A DNA stretch of 64,000 nt, taken from NCBI RefSeq assembly GCF_014332695.1, contig NZ_MBUA01000012.1:863858-927857 (forward strand), given 5' to 3'. The position numbers were made by a program, and so were the translations under genes. Positions 33,601 to 41,682 of this stretch are shown here, piece after piece (within the stretch, counting starts at the first letter, position 1; each line of letters opens with the position of its first letter). Below the pieces are notes generated by a model. That model was not told where the DNA came from, made no database searches, and saw only the letters and a program-made list of their open reading frames with translations. The DNA comes from Flavihumibacter stibioxidans. GTDB taxonomy: Bacteria > Bacteroidota > Bacteroidia > Chitinophagales > Chitinophagaceae.

Positions 33601-33996
33601 TGCACTACGACAGATATAGATATCCAGGAGTCCGTCATCATTGATATCCACCATGGAGGCTCCGGTGCACCAACCCTGCTTGTCAGCCACGCCACTCTGA
33701 GCGGTTATGTCCTCAAATTTGAAATCGCCTTTATTCAGGAAAAGCCTGTTCTTAACCATATTGCCGGTGAACAATATATCAGGCAAGCCATCATTGTTGA
33801 TATCGCCGGTCGCAACCCCGCCACCGTTATAGAAATAGGTATAATTAAGGACATTGAACTCATCTGTTTCTTCCACCAGGTTTCTGAAGTTTATGCCTGT
33901 TCGGCCCGCCTCCAGCATGGAGAATTGTTTTGATCTGTCTTCCTTACAGGAAAGAATACCAACAGAAATGACCAGGAGAATCAGAATAAGCCGCAT
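30700..33996 (-). CDS. FG-GAP/VCBS repeat plus ASPIC/UnbV domain lipoprotein
   Basis: Large exported protein of 1098 aa with a short lipoprotein signal, lipobox ILSC (Cys17). It holds many seven-bladed-propeller FG-GAP repeats with Ca-binding loops such as DINNDGLPDI, DYDRDGDLDC, DFNNDGWPDI, DLDNDGDLDL and DMDGDGDQDL. An ASPIC/UnbV segment lies around residues 530-590 (QSSVDPTLVFGLGTLAGIDSVMVNWPDG). Such proteins are frequent beside SusCD pairs in Chitinophaga-like genomes and are thought to bind or handle carbohydrate at the surface, but no activity is established. It follows susD of the second locus after a terminator hairpin, so expression may be lower than susCD or from a separate promoter. 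Confidence 0.88.
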   Translation of the reverse strand: MRLILILLVISVGILSCKEDRSKQFSMLEAGRTGINFRNLVEETDEFNVLNYTYFYNGGGVATGDINNDGLPDILFTGNMVKNRLFLNKGDFKFEDITAQSGVADKQGWCTGASMVDINDDGLLDIYICRSADGIPEKRKNLLFINNGDLSFSEKAEAYGLADQGYSTQASFFDYDRDGDLDCFVINHSLQQFTTGAQENAELRNKSNPDFASKLYQNNNGRFTDVSNQAGIVSNVFSFGLGITVTDFNNDGWPDIYLSNDFNEHDYFFVNQADGTFKESLSGHFDYVSLYSMGSDAADFNNDGLTDIVTLDMLPEDNHTQKMHSGAENFDKFQYLFGKGFYYQYSRNMLQKNNGDGTFCEVGQLAGISNTDWSWASLFADFDNDGNKDLFVTNGYVKDYTDMDFIQYTMNKAIMAKSAHQQVATKEILKNMPDNKISNYVFRNNGNETFTNHTESWGISQPVVSAGAAYADLDNDGDLDLVVNNSNDYAGVYRNNNESLKKTNYLRVQLKGASGNKNGIGTRIKLYSGKHLFYQEQFPVRGFQSSVDPTLVFGLGTLAGIDSVMVNWPDGKIQKITSVAINSTLKIDYLPSGDTMARLISGEGYFQFDTLSNSKHEENPFNDFTIQRLLPSYYSRQGPCIAVADVNKDGLDDYFMGGAANQAGKLYLQQAGGSFTLRNTPDFISDAASEDVAALFTDINNDGFPDLYVGSGGYEFTENDPALQDRLYMNDGRGNFKRNRNALPEMITSTGTVCGADFDGDGDTDLFAGGRIVPGRYPISPRSYVLQNDGKGNFRDVTKEHGTGLMAPGMITSAAWVDLNADNLPELIVAGEWMPVKVFENNKGTLNDASVKYISFESNGWWNTIKSADMDGDGDQDLILGNYGLNTQFKASVKEPVTMTCKDFDGNGTIDPIMCYFIKGVSYPAASRDDLADQLPLIKKKYLNYKEYAAATLPTMFSADTLKNALELKASNMETIYLENIGREGFRRLDLPYQAQYGPVYAIGLSDLNADGKPDIVLAGGNSWSRIKWGKYGANHGIALINEGNNRFVYLPQNLSGLKLRGDVRSLQSVRINGKDAMLAGINNSPPIMLIPRVNKGL

Positions 33997-34044
33997 ATGG
34001 AAGCATTTGAATAATCAGTTGAATAAAGTAACATTTTTTAAAAG

Positions 34045-34070
34045 AAAAACACCGCAGTTGCGGTGTTTTT
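34045..34070. terminator. Terminator after the second susD
   Basis: AAAAACACCGCA (34045-34056) pairs with TGCGGTGTTTTT (34059-34070), giving U-rich tails in both directions. It lies 9 bp past the susD stop and attenuates transcription into the FG-GAP gene. Confidence 0.85.
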
Positions 34071-34078
34071 CCATTGTA

Positions 34079-35629
34079 TTAATTTTTGTCCCACCACAAT
34101 TTCGTGTTAGGTTTATCTGGCCCTCCCAGCAACTGTACCGCTGCTTCAACAGCCGCTCCGTTCGTTCTCTTTTCAAGATCAATGAAAGGAAGGCGCCTGA
34201 TCCTGGTACCCACAGGAAGGTCAGGGTTATCACTATTCACAAGCGGGTATTGCTGCAGCACGCCCATCCTTCTGAGATCCGCCCAGGCTTCAAATCCATC
34301 AGGGAACAGTGCCAGCCATTTCTGTTGTGCGATCTGCTTTATCTGCATGGCAGGATCTGCATCAAACTTAACCGGGTAATTGTTAACAGCAGGCGAGGCC
34401 ATGGCATCAGCAGGAGCCACCGGAGTATTGTTACTGTTAATATAGGCGGTAATGGCAGCGGCATCTGTAACACCCCATTGGTTCATGGATGCTTCGATTC
34501 CCTTCTCATAAAGTTCCTTTGCTGTTCCATTCATATTCCAGCCAAGCAATGCTCCTTCAGCCCTAAGGAAATATGCTTCGGCTGAATGCATGATATTTCT
34601 CGGAGTGCTCAGGTTGTTATTCCAGCTTGCGCCGCCGCCGGTTACCCAACGGGTACCAACATTGGAATTATTGTCATTGGAATTCAGTGCATCCCCAAGC
34701 TGGGTGGGACTCAATCCGTTTCTCAATCCTTCATATGTTCCTGTAGAGGATGCCGGCTGGAAATACACACCAATACGGGGATCTTCATAACCTTTCAGTA
34801 CAGATTCCATGGTGGCGCTCATCCGGAATTCGTTCCATCCTGCAATACCGGCCAATCCGTTGGCATCATTTCCGGCAGGTGTTGCAACCATATACGCATC
34901 GTCACTGGTAGCAGTCATCACACCGCTTGCGACCGCTGCTTCAGCTTCAGCTTTCGCTCTTGCAGGATCCGCTTTTGAAACCCGCAGTGCAAGGCGAAGT
35001 TTAAGTGTATTGGCAAATTTGAGCCACTTTGCCACATTCCCCGAATAGATCAGATCGAAATTGCCATAAGGCGTAGCTGATGTATTTGATTTCAATACGT
35101 CTATGGAAGCATTCAGCCTTTTAAAGAAATCATCATAGATCTTATCCTGTGCATCATACGGGATAGTGTTCAATGGCTCGCCGGCCTGGAAATAGGGAAT
35201 CGGTCCATAATAATCTGTGATGCGGTGAAAAGACCAGACCCACCAAATGTTTGCCAATGCGTTCTCTGCAGAAGCGGCATCGGTTTCTTTCAACAGAGTC
35301 CTCAACTGGGGCACCACTTCCGTATACTGGGGCAGCCAGTGGCCGGGAAGCCAGTCGGAAACAATTGTGTACCGATCGCTGGGGAAATAAGTCGCAGAGG
35401 TTGCGTAATACTGCGCATACAGGTCAGCAAACAGGTTCTGGGCAATCTGGTAGTCAGCATACTTATAGGATGCAGCAGATTGTGCTTTTGAGAAAAGAAA
35501 AGGATATTCGGAAGCCCCCAATGTGGTCAGTTTGGTTTTATCCGTGTTCAGTTCTTCGAACTTTTTGGTACAGCCGGACAGGTAAACAGAACCTGCCAGG
35601 ATAAGTCCGGCTATTAATTTATTTCTCAT
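34079..35629 (-). CDS. susD: SusD/RagB-like lipoprotein, second locus
   Basis: Surface glycan-binding partner of the adjacent SusC. The 516-aa protein has a signal with lipobox LSGC (Cys20). It belongs to the SusD-like branch whose N-terminus reads FEELNTDKTKLTTLG and contains ALANIWWVWSFHRITDYYGPIPY, a helical-scaffold motif of this subfamily. The C-terminal IKQIAQQKWLALFPDGFEAWADLRR is also typical. It follows susC after 20 bp and ends at a terminator. The ligand is unknown; linked genes suggest an acetylated amino-sugar glycan. Sequence similarity to the first SusD is low, so the two pairs are not recent duplicates. Confidence 0.93.
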   Translation of the reverse strand: MRNKLIAGLILAGSVYLSGCTKKFEELNTDKTKLTTLGASEYPFLFSKAQSAASYKYADYQIAQNLFADLYAQYYATSATYFPSDRYTIVSDWLPGHWLPQYTEVVPQLRTLLKETDAASAENALANIWWVWSFHRITDYYGPIPYFQAGEPLNTIPYDAQDKIYDDFFKRLNASIDVLKSNTSATPYGNFDLIYSGNVAKWLKFANTLKLRLALRVSKADPARAKAEAEAAVASGVMTATSDDAYMVATPAGNDANGLAGIAGWNEFRMSATMESVLKGYEDPRIGVYFQPASSTGTYEGLRNGLSPTQLGDALNSNDNNSNVGTRWVTGGGASWNNNLSTPRNIMHSAEAYFLRAEGALLGWNMNGTAKELYEKGIEASMNQWGVTDAAAITAYINSNNTPVAPADAMASPAVNNYPVKFDADPAMQIKQIAQQKWLALFPDGFEAWADLRRMGVLQQYPLVNSDNPDLPVGTRIRRLPFIDLEKRTNGAAVEAAVQLLGGPDKPNTKLWWDKN

Positions 35630-35648
35630 AATATCTTTTTAACTGATT

Positions 35649-38600
35649 TTAGAATGATAATTTCAGGTTTACTCCGATGCTTCTGGTAGAAGGCATATTA
35701 CCATATTCAACACCCTGAAAGTTTGATGCGCCAAGGCTAAGTTCAGGATCGAAATTCATCTTGCGTTTATCCATTCCCGGTACTTCAAGGATGGAACTAC
35801 CCCTGTACAGGAAGAACAGGTTTCTTCCAACCAGTGAAAGCTTCGCGCTCTTTACAAACTTGATTGGGAAATTGTCAAACTGGTAACCAATGCTCAATTC
35901 GCGTATACGAACGTTGGTAGCATCATAGGTAAAGAATTCACCCCATGAATAACGTCCTCCGGAAACGGTTGTCCAGAATGTTTCCGCATTGATTGCCGCG
36001 CTGTTTTTAGAGCCGTCGGCCTGCACTGCATCAAGCACCAGATTTCCGTCCCTGTAGGACTGGGTGTATTCCGCAGTTCCGTCGAATGCAAAGTTTGCAT
36101 CTGTACCTGAAGTCACCACGCCGCCGAAACGGCCATCAATCAATGCTGAAGCAACCCAATTACCATAGGAGACGGTGTTGCCAAAACCCAGGTTGAATTT
36201 AGGGTTGAAGTTTCCTACATACTTGGTACTGGAAGTTCTGACCGGTTTGCCTGAATTATCAACAATATATTTTCCGTCTTTAGTTTCCCAGCCGTATGCA
36301 TAGAGGTCACCATAAGAACCGCCCACTGTTACAGCTACGTTAGCAGTCCTTCCATATGCACCACCAATAAATGCTGTTGTGAGGTCAGGGCTGAGTTCAA
36401 TGATCTTGTTCCTGTTGGCCGACATATTCAGAAACATATCCCAGGAAAACTTTCCTGAACGAACCGGCTTACCGGTAATGCTGGCTTCAAAACCCTGGTT
36501 TTCGATGTTACCGGCATTGATATACTGGAACTCAAATCCGGATGCCGGTGCAAGTCCGAGTCGCAGTAACTGGTTTTTTGAATTGGTTTTGTAGTAGGTA
36601 AAGTCAAGTCCCAGCCTGTTATTGAAGAAACGCCACTCTGTACCAATCTCCAAAGCCGTAGTCAATTCGGGCTTCAGGTTAGAAATAGCTTTGGTCCTGT
36701 CCTGGCTGATAAAACCACCGGTTCCACCCTGGCTGAAACTATAGGTCTGGGCAAGCAGGTAAGCAGGCGCATCGTTACCAACCCTGGTGTAAGAGGCCCT
36801 TACTTTAGCAAAGGTAACAGCGGCGGGCATATTCATCATTTCAGACAGCAATGCAGTTACACCAAAAGACGGATAAAAATAACTGTGAGGTGTTGGAAGC
36901 GTTGATGACCAGTCGTTACGGGCGGTAACATCCAAAAACAGGTAATCCCTGAATGTCAACTGTGTGGTACCATAAACGGATTGAAGTTCTGACTGAACAT
37001 TTGCCGTTTGCGTGGAAAGTTGTGAGGCAAATGACAGATCATACCTGTTGGGAACCAGCAAACCATTCGCATTGGTAAAAGAAGTGTTCAGCTTTCTCTT
37101 AAGCACAGATGTACCCAGGTTGTAATTGATGGAAAAGTCAGAAGATATCTTGTTGTTACCGGTCAGTAAAAGATCCATGTTCTGCTCAGACACCCTGATA
37201 TTACCTACTGACAGGGAACCGCCGGGCTTGGCAAACAACAAGGTGTTATTGGCAAATTTGTCAATGATATTGTCATCATACCTGTCATAGCTCACCCTTC
37301 CCTGTAAACTCAACCAATTGGTCAATTCGTATTTCATTGAAACCAATCCGTTGATCCTGTTCCGGACTTCATCACGGTGTGTGTTTTTTACAGTCCAGTA
37401 AGGGTTCATGTAAATGGAAGAGGTGGTCCAGTAATTCTGTGTTTCAATACCGGAAGCATTCACACTGCTGTAATTTTTTACATCATCGAGACTAACGTTG
37501 CGAGGCATTTTATACAGGTTCATCATTACTGAACTTTCTTCACCCAGCCTGGGTTTGTTATACAGGTTCTGAACCATGTAGGTGGCTTTTGCATCTGCAG
37601 ACAACTTGCTGCTCAGCTTTGCGTTCATCCTGAAATTGATGGTATGTCTGTTCAGATGGTTGTCCGGAATGATACCATCCACATAATTGTTTGAGTAGGA
37701 GAAATAAGACTGGACTTTATCGAATCCTCCATTAATCGAAATGGAGTTGTTGATGTTTTTACCGGTTCGGAAAAAATCCTTGATATTATCAGGCTGTGCG
37801 CTGAGCGCTGTTTGTTTTCCGGTCCAGTCAGTCACCTGCTGACCAGTCATCTTTTCACCCCAGCTCTGACCTGCATTGGCGGTAAAGTTACCGCCATTAC
37901 CCTGTGAATACTGGTTTTGGAATTCAGGAAGCAGCATAGGTTTTTCGATTGCGATACCGGAGTTAACATCCACGCCCAGTTTCCCGGAACGTCCCTTTTT
38001 GGTAGTGATCATGATCACACCATTCGCAGCACGGCTACCATATAAAGCAGAAGCTGCAGCACCCTTCAATACGTTGATGGACTCAATGTCATCGGGGTTG
38101 ATGTTGGCGGCACCATCGCTGCCATTCTGGCCACCAAAATCATTATCCACCTGGCCGCTGGGTGTGGAGTTATCAATGGCCACCCCGTCCACTACGATAA
38201 GGGCATTGTTATTGCCCTGGATGGATCTGTTTCCGCGGAGAACAATCCTTGTTGCGCCACCGGGTCCTGAAGCGGACTGGTTCACAACAAGGCCTGCCAC
38301 CTTACCGGAAAGGGTGTTGGCGAAGTTCGCATCGCGCACTTCGTTGATCTTATCGCCACTCACTTTCTGAGTGGCATAGGTGAGGGATTTTACCTGGCGC
38401 TGTATTCCCAGGGCAGTCACAACCACTTCTCCCAGATCACCTTCAGACTTCTGCATTACAATAGAAGCCTCCTGAGCATTTTCTGCTACAGTGAACTCTA
38501 TGGTCTGAAATCCAACTGATGACACCACAAGGGTAACAGTTCCTGCTGGTACAGTCATTTCAAAAGAACCGGCGTTGTTGGTGGCAGTACCTCCGGCTTG

Positions 38601-38744
38601 CCCCTTTACAATCACAGAGGCCCCGGCAACGGGCTCATTGTTTGCACCAGTCACCTTTCCCCGGATCATCCTGGATTGGGCCTGGGTTAGCAATGTCAGC
38701 ATCATCAATAGATGCAAAACAATTAAGCGCTTTAAATTTCGCAT
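35649..38744 (-). CDS. susC: SusC/RagA TonB-dependent transporter, second locus
   Basis: Outer-membrane glycan importer of 1031 aa. The signal peptide ends at TLLTQAQS. A carboxypeptidase-regulatory-like domain (GKVTGANNEPVAGASVIVKG), the plug with LGEVVVTALGIQRQVKSLTYA, GNRSIQGNNNALIVVDGVAI and SINVLKGAAASALYGSRAANG, and a barrel ending in SIGVNLKLSF are present. It lacks an STN domain. The divergent 217-bp region to the plus-strand membrane acyltransferase gene contains two AACGTT-centred palindromes, placing this receptor under the probable control of the LacI-type protein at 41683. A few residues of the linker and barrel are Asn/Gly rich; nothing suggests truncation. Confidence 0.95.
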   Translation of the reverse strand: MRNLKRLIVLHLLMMLTLLTQAQSRMIRGKVTGANNEPVAGASVIVKGQAGGTATNNAGSFEMTVPAGTVTLVVSSVGFQTIEFTVAENAQEASIVMQKSEGDLGEVVVTALGIQRQVKSLTYATQKVSGDKINEVRDANFANTLSGKVAGLVVNQSASGPGGATRIVLRGNRSIQGNNNALIVVDGVAIDNSTPSGQVDNDFGGQNGSDGAANINPDDIESINVLKGAAASALYGSRAANGVIMITTKKGRSGKLGVDVNSGIAIEKPMLLPEFQNQYSQGNGGNFTANAGQSWGEKMTGQQVTDWTGKQTALSAQPDNIKDFFRTGKNINNSISINGGFDKVQSYFSYSNNYVDGIIPDNHLNRHTINFRMNAKLSSKLSADAKATYMVQNLYNKPRLGEESSVMMNLYKMPRNVSLDDVKNYSSVNASGIETQNYWTTSSIYMNPYWTVKNTHRDEVRNRINGLVSMKYELTNWLSLQGRVSYDRYDDNIIDKFANNTLLFAKPGGSLSVGNIRVSEQNMDLLLTGNNKISSDFSINYNLGTSVLKRKLNTSFTNANGLLVPNRYDLSFASQLSTQTANVQSELQSVYGTTQLTFRDYLFLDVTARNDWSSTLPTPHSYFYPSFGVTALLSEMMNMPAAVTFAKVRASYTRVGNDAPAYLLAQTYSFSQGGTGGFISQDRTKAISNLKPELTTALEIGTEWRFFNNRLGLDFTYYKTNSKNQLLRLGLAPASGFEFQYINAGNIENQGFEASITGKPVRSGKFSWDMFLNMSANRNKIIELSPDLTTAFIGGAYGRTANVAVTVGGSYGDLYAYGWETKDGKYIVDNSGKPVRTSSTKYVGNFNPKFNLGFGNTVSYGNWVASALIDGRFGGVVTSGTDANFAFDGTAEYTQSYRDGNLVLDAVQADGSKNSAAINAETFWTTVSGGRYSWGEFFTYDATNVRIRELSIGYQFDNFPIKFVKSAKLSLVGRNLFFLYRGSSILEVPGMDKRKMNFDPELSLGASNFQGVEYGNMPSTRSIGVNLKLSF

Positions 38745-38861
38745 GGCAGTTTGTTATTTTAGTTCAATAATTATACGGCAGACAATATTTCAAGCCACTG
38801 ATTTACCATCTGTTTCCACTAATGTAGTCGAAAGGGTATTATAAAATATCAGCATAACGGA

Positions 38862-38875
38862 CTATAACGTTGTAG
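38862..38875. promoter_or_regulatory. Candidate LacI operator 1 (susC side)
   Basis: CTATAACGTTGTAG, palindromic around AACGTT with one mismatched pair. It lies 118 bp upstream of susC and 87 bp upstream of the divergent gene at 38962. Confidence 0.55.
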
Positions 38876-38945
38876 TAATTTTTTCAGTTTGCATTGCAGC
38901 CATGTGCTGTATTATTTCAATTAATTTATGCTTTCATATTCAACT

Positions 38946-38959
38946 GTAAAACGTTAAAA
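38946..38959. promoter_or_regulatory. Candidate LacI operator 2 at the start of the NagX-like gene
   Basis: GTAAAACGTTAAAA, sharing the GTAAAACGTT half with the perfect site at 40117. It ends two bases before the start codon, so a bound repressor would block transcription or early elongation. Confidence 0.5.
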
Positions 38960-38961
38960 GC

Positions 38962-40083
38962 ATGTCCCACAGCAGTTCTCATCGTATTCGATCAATTGAT
39001 TATCTACGCGGACTTACCATCTGTTTCATGATTATTGTCAGCATGCCCGGCAATTATGAAACAACATTTGCAGCACTAAAACACGCAGTCTGGCATGGTT
39101 TCACTCCCACTGACCTGGTATTCCCGGGCTTTATTTTTGTATCAGGAAGTGCCCTGTATATCGGCAGTAAAAAGAAACAACCGTGCGGACAGGATTTCCT
39201 GTTGAAGACATTCAAAAGAGCCTCAGTGATCTTTCTCCTGGGAGTCGGCCTTTACTGGTTTCCCTTTTTCAGAATAACAGACGGATCGCTTCATTTATCA
39301 ACTTTCACCAACATCAGGATCATGGGCGTCCTTCAACGAATCGCCATTTGCTATTTTCTCACATCCATACTGATACGTTACATTTCTGCCACCAGGTTGG
39401 TCTGGCTCAGTGCAATTTTATTGTTGAGCTACTGGTCACTTCTTTACATGCTGCCGCATGGAAATGACCCGCTGGCGATCCGTGAAAATGCCGTACTGAA
39501 CATGGATCTTGCCATCCTTGGTCCCAATCACTTATACCAGGGCGAAGGCTTCCCTTTTGACCCGGAAGGATTGCTGAGTACCCTGCCTGCTATTGTAAAT
39601 TGTATCGCCGGATACCTGTCTCTCAAATTCCTGGGCGATCGTCAATATTCACTGGAAAGCATATTGCAGGTGCTGCTGGCAGGATGCACGCTGCTGTTCC
39701 TGGCATATATGTGGAGTTATATTCTTCCATTCAACAAAAAACTCTGGACAAGCAGTTTTGCATTACTCACCATTTCACTTGACCTGGTCATCCTGGCAGC
39801 ACTGGTGTATTTTCTGGAAACAAGGAAAATGAACCTGGGGTCGGATTTTTTTGCTGTATTCGGGAAAAACCCTTTGCTCATCTACCTTTTTTTCGAAATG
39901 ACAGGAACCGTATTATACCTGACACCTGTAAAGAATTCAAATGCTTACCGCTGGACTTATGATACTTTTTTTTCACGCATTGGCGGGTATGCAGGGTCAT
40001 TATTTTTTGCGATCAGTTTCATGCTCATTTGCTGGCTGGTGGCAAAATTTCTTGACCGGCGGAAAATATACCTGCGTGTATAG
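38962..40083 (+). CDS. NagX-like membrane acyltransferase (heparan-alpha-glucosaminide N-acetyltransferase family)
   Basis: Polytopic inner-membrane protein of 373 aa with about ten hydrophobic segments. RIRSIDYLRGLTICFMIIV and HGFTPTDLVFPGFIFVSGSALYIG are the family hallmark (DUF1624/DUF5009, related to human HGSNAT), with the conserved acidic and His residues on the first loop. Family members occur in GlcNAc and chitin regulons as NagX and are thought to acetylate amino sugars across the membrane, though the bacterial reaction is unproven. A TFFSRIGGYAGSLFFAISFMLICWL C-terminus closes the fold. It is divergent from susC and carries an operator-like palindrome at its start. Confidence 0.82.
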   Translation: MSHSSSHRIRSIDYLRGLTICFMIIVSMPGNYETTFAALKHAVWHGFTPTDLVFPGFIFVSGSALYIGSKKKQPCGQDFLLKTFKRASVIFLLGVGLYWFPFFRITDGSLHLSTFTNIRIMGVLQRIAICYFLTSILIRYISATRLVWLSAILLLSYWSLLYMLPHGNDPLAIRENAVLNMDLAILGPNHLYQGEGFPFDPEGLLSTLPAIVNCIAGYLSLKFLGDRQYSLESILQVLLAGCTLLFLAYMWSYILPFNKKLWTSSFALLTISLDLVILAALVYFLETRKMNLGSDFFAVFGKNPLLIYLFFEMTGTVLYLTPVKNSNAYRWTYDTFFSRIGGYAGSLFFAISFMLICWLVAKFLDRRKIYLRV

Positions 40084-40116
40084 GAGGAGCCCAACCCGGA
40101 TGCCTGCGGATATTAT

Positions 40117-40130
40117 GTAAAACGTTTTAC
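40117..40130. promoter_or_regulatory. Candidate LacI operator 3 (perfect 14-bp palindrome) upstream of GH109
   Basis: GTAAAACGTTTTAC is a perfect palindrome with a central CG, the form typical of LacI-family operators. It ends 48 bp upstream of the GH109 start. Confidence 0.72.
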
Positions 40131-40178
40131 TACACAATTGCATACTTTAATCTGTACTTTCAAACAAATCAAAAAATC

Positions 40179-41573
40179 ATGTCCAAGGATATTACAAGGC
40201 GGTCTTTTATCCGTAATACCGCCATGGGAACGGCTGCTGCCACTTTTCTGCAATTTCCTGCACACCTCATTGCTTCGGAAAAAAACACCCGGGTTAGGAT
40301 GGGCTTTATCGGCGTTGGCTCCAGAGGCAGGTTGCATATGGAAGAAATGCTTAAAAGAAAGGATGTGGACATTATTGCTGTAGCAGATCCGAATTCTTCC
40401 AGCAGCGGAAAAGCGCTGGACCTGGTAAGGAGATATGGCAGGACGGAGCCCATCGTCTTCGGAAACGGCAATAACGATTACAAAAACCTGCTGAAAAGAG
40501 AAGATATAGATGCAGTGATAATAGCATCACCCTGGGAATGGCACCTGCCCCAGAGCATATTTGCCATGGAATCGGGAAAAGCAGTGGGACTGGAAGTAGC
40601 CGGTGCCATCAAACTGCAGGATTGCTGGGACTTTGTCAATACCTACGAAAAAACAAAATCACCCATCATGATACTCGAAAACGTCTGTTACAGGCGTGAT
40701 ATCATGGCCGTACTGAATATGGTCCAGCAAAACAGGTTCGGTGAATTACTGCACCTGCAGGGCGGTTACCAGCACGACCTGAGGGCACAGCTATTCAACA
40801 CCTCACCCGAGTGCTGCAAGGGCGTGGAATTTGGTGAAAAAGGAATCGGCTCGTCCAGGTGGCGCACTGAGTACTACCATAAGGTAAACGCGGAGATTTA
40901 TCCCACCCATCAGTTGGGGCCCATCGCCGTGATGACAGATATCAACCGCGGTAACAGGCTGACCAGCCTTACCAGTATGGCCACCAAGGCAAGGGGAATG
41001 AACCGGTATGTGGCCAATAATCCGGATGGCGGACCAAATCATCCCAACGCGAAGCTCAAATTCAAATTGGGCGATATTGTTACCACTTCCCTCCAGACGG
41101 AAAATGGTGAAACCATTGTTTTAACCCACGACACCAACTCCCCCCGGCCCTATAACCTGGGCTTTAAGGTACAGGGCACCAACGGGCTCTGGCAGGAGTT
41201 CAGTGAGGGGCAGCCTGACCAGGGCATGATTTATTTTGAAGACAGGAGTCCTGCCCATACCTGGGAAAATCCCAAAAAATATCTGGAGGAATATGACCAC
41301 CCGCTTTGGAAACAGTTTTCAAAAGAAGCGGAAGGCTCAGGACATGGTGGCATGGACTTCTTTGTCGACAATGCCTTTATCGAATGTATCAAACGTAAGA
41401 TTGATTTCCCGCTGGATGTATATGACCTGGCGACCTGGAGAAGCATCACGCCATTGAGTGCAGCCTCCATTGCAGCAGGTGGTCAACTGGTCAAAGTGCC
41501 CGATTTTTCGCGGGGAAAATGGAAAACGAGAAAACCGTTTTCACAGGTGTTTTCCTTTGCAAGCAAGCAGTAA
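40179..41573 (+). CDS. GH109-type NAD-dependent alpha-N-acetylgalactosaminidase-like enzyme, Tat-exported
   Basis: A Gfo/Idh/MocA-fold protein of 464 aa whose sequence fits GH109, glycosidases that use tightly bound NAD to oxidise C3 of the sugar, eliminate the aglycone and re-reduce. The twin-arginine signal is in ITRRSFIRNTAMGTAAA, so it is exported folded with its cofactor. The NAD motif is GFIGVGSRGRLH. GH109-type segments follow: ASPWEWHLPQ, ENVCYRRDIMAVLNMV, GGYQHDLR and EIYPTHQLGPIAVMTDINRGNR (Tyr241 and His244 match the active-site pair). Known members cleave alpha-GalNAc, but the family varies and some act on other alpha- or beta-linked sugars. It stands alone between an operator-like palindrome and a terminator. 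Confidence 0.85.
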   Translation: MSKDITRRSFIRNTAMGTAAATFLQFPAHLIASEKNTRVRMGFIGVGSRGRLHMEEMLKRKDVDIIAVADPNSSSSGKALDLVRRYGRTEPIVFGNGNNDYKNLLKREDIDAVIIASPWEWHLPQSIFAMESGKAVGLEVAGAIKLQDCWDFVNTYEKTKSPIMILENVCYRRDIMAVLNMVQQNRFGELLHLQGGYQHDLRAQLFNTSPECCKGVEFGEKGIGSSRWRTEYYHKVNAEIYPTHQLGPIAVMTDINRGNRLTSLTSMATKARGMNRYVANNPDGGPNHPNAKLKFKLGDIVTTSLQTENGETIVLTHDTNSPRPYNLGFKVQGTNGLWQEFSEGQPDQGMIYFEDRSPAHTWENPKKYLEEYDHPLWKQFSKEAEGSGHGGMDFFVDNAFIECIKRKIDFPLDVYDLATWRSITPLSAASIAAGGQLVKVPDFSRGKWKTRKPFSQVFSFASKQ

Positions 41574-41599
41574 GCAGTAGTTTTGATTTACAAGTAGTA

Positions 41600-41632
41600 A
41601 GTTATGGTATGTCTATACCGTAACTTTTTTTT
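41600..41632 (+). terminator. Terminator after the GH109 gene
   Basis: AGTTATGGTAT pairs with ATACCGTAACT (one G-T pair) and is followed by a run of T. It separates GH109 from the lacI-type gene. Confidence 0.78.
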
Positions 41633-41682
41633 ATCCCTTTTCACAGTGGATATAAAACTAAACGATCATGTAACTTCATGTT

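Noticed and set aside
37876-38370. Long plus-strand ORF inside susC
   Set aside because: Shadow of the SusC plug-domain coding sequence; no initiation context and no known domain.
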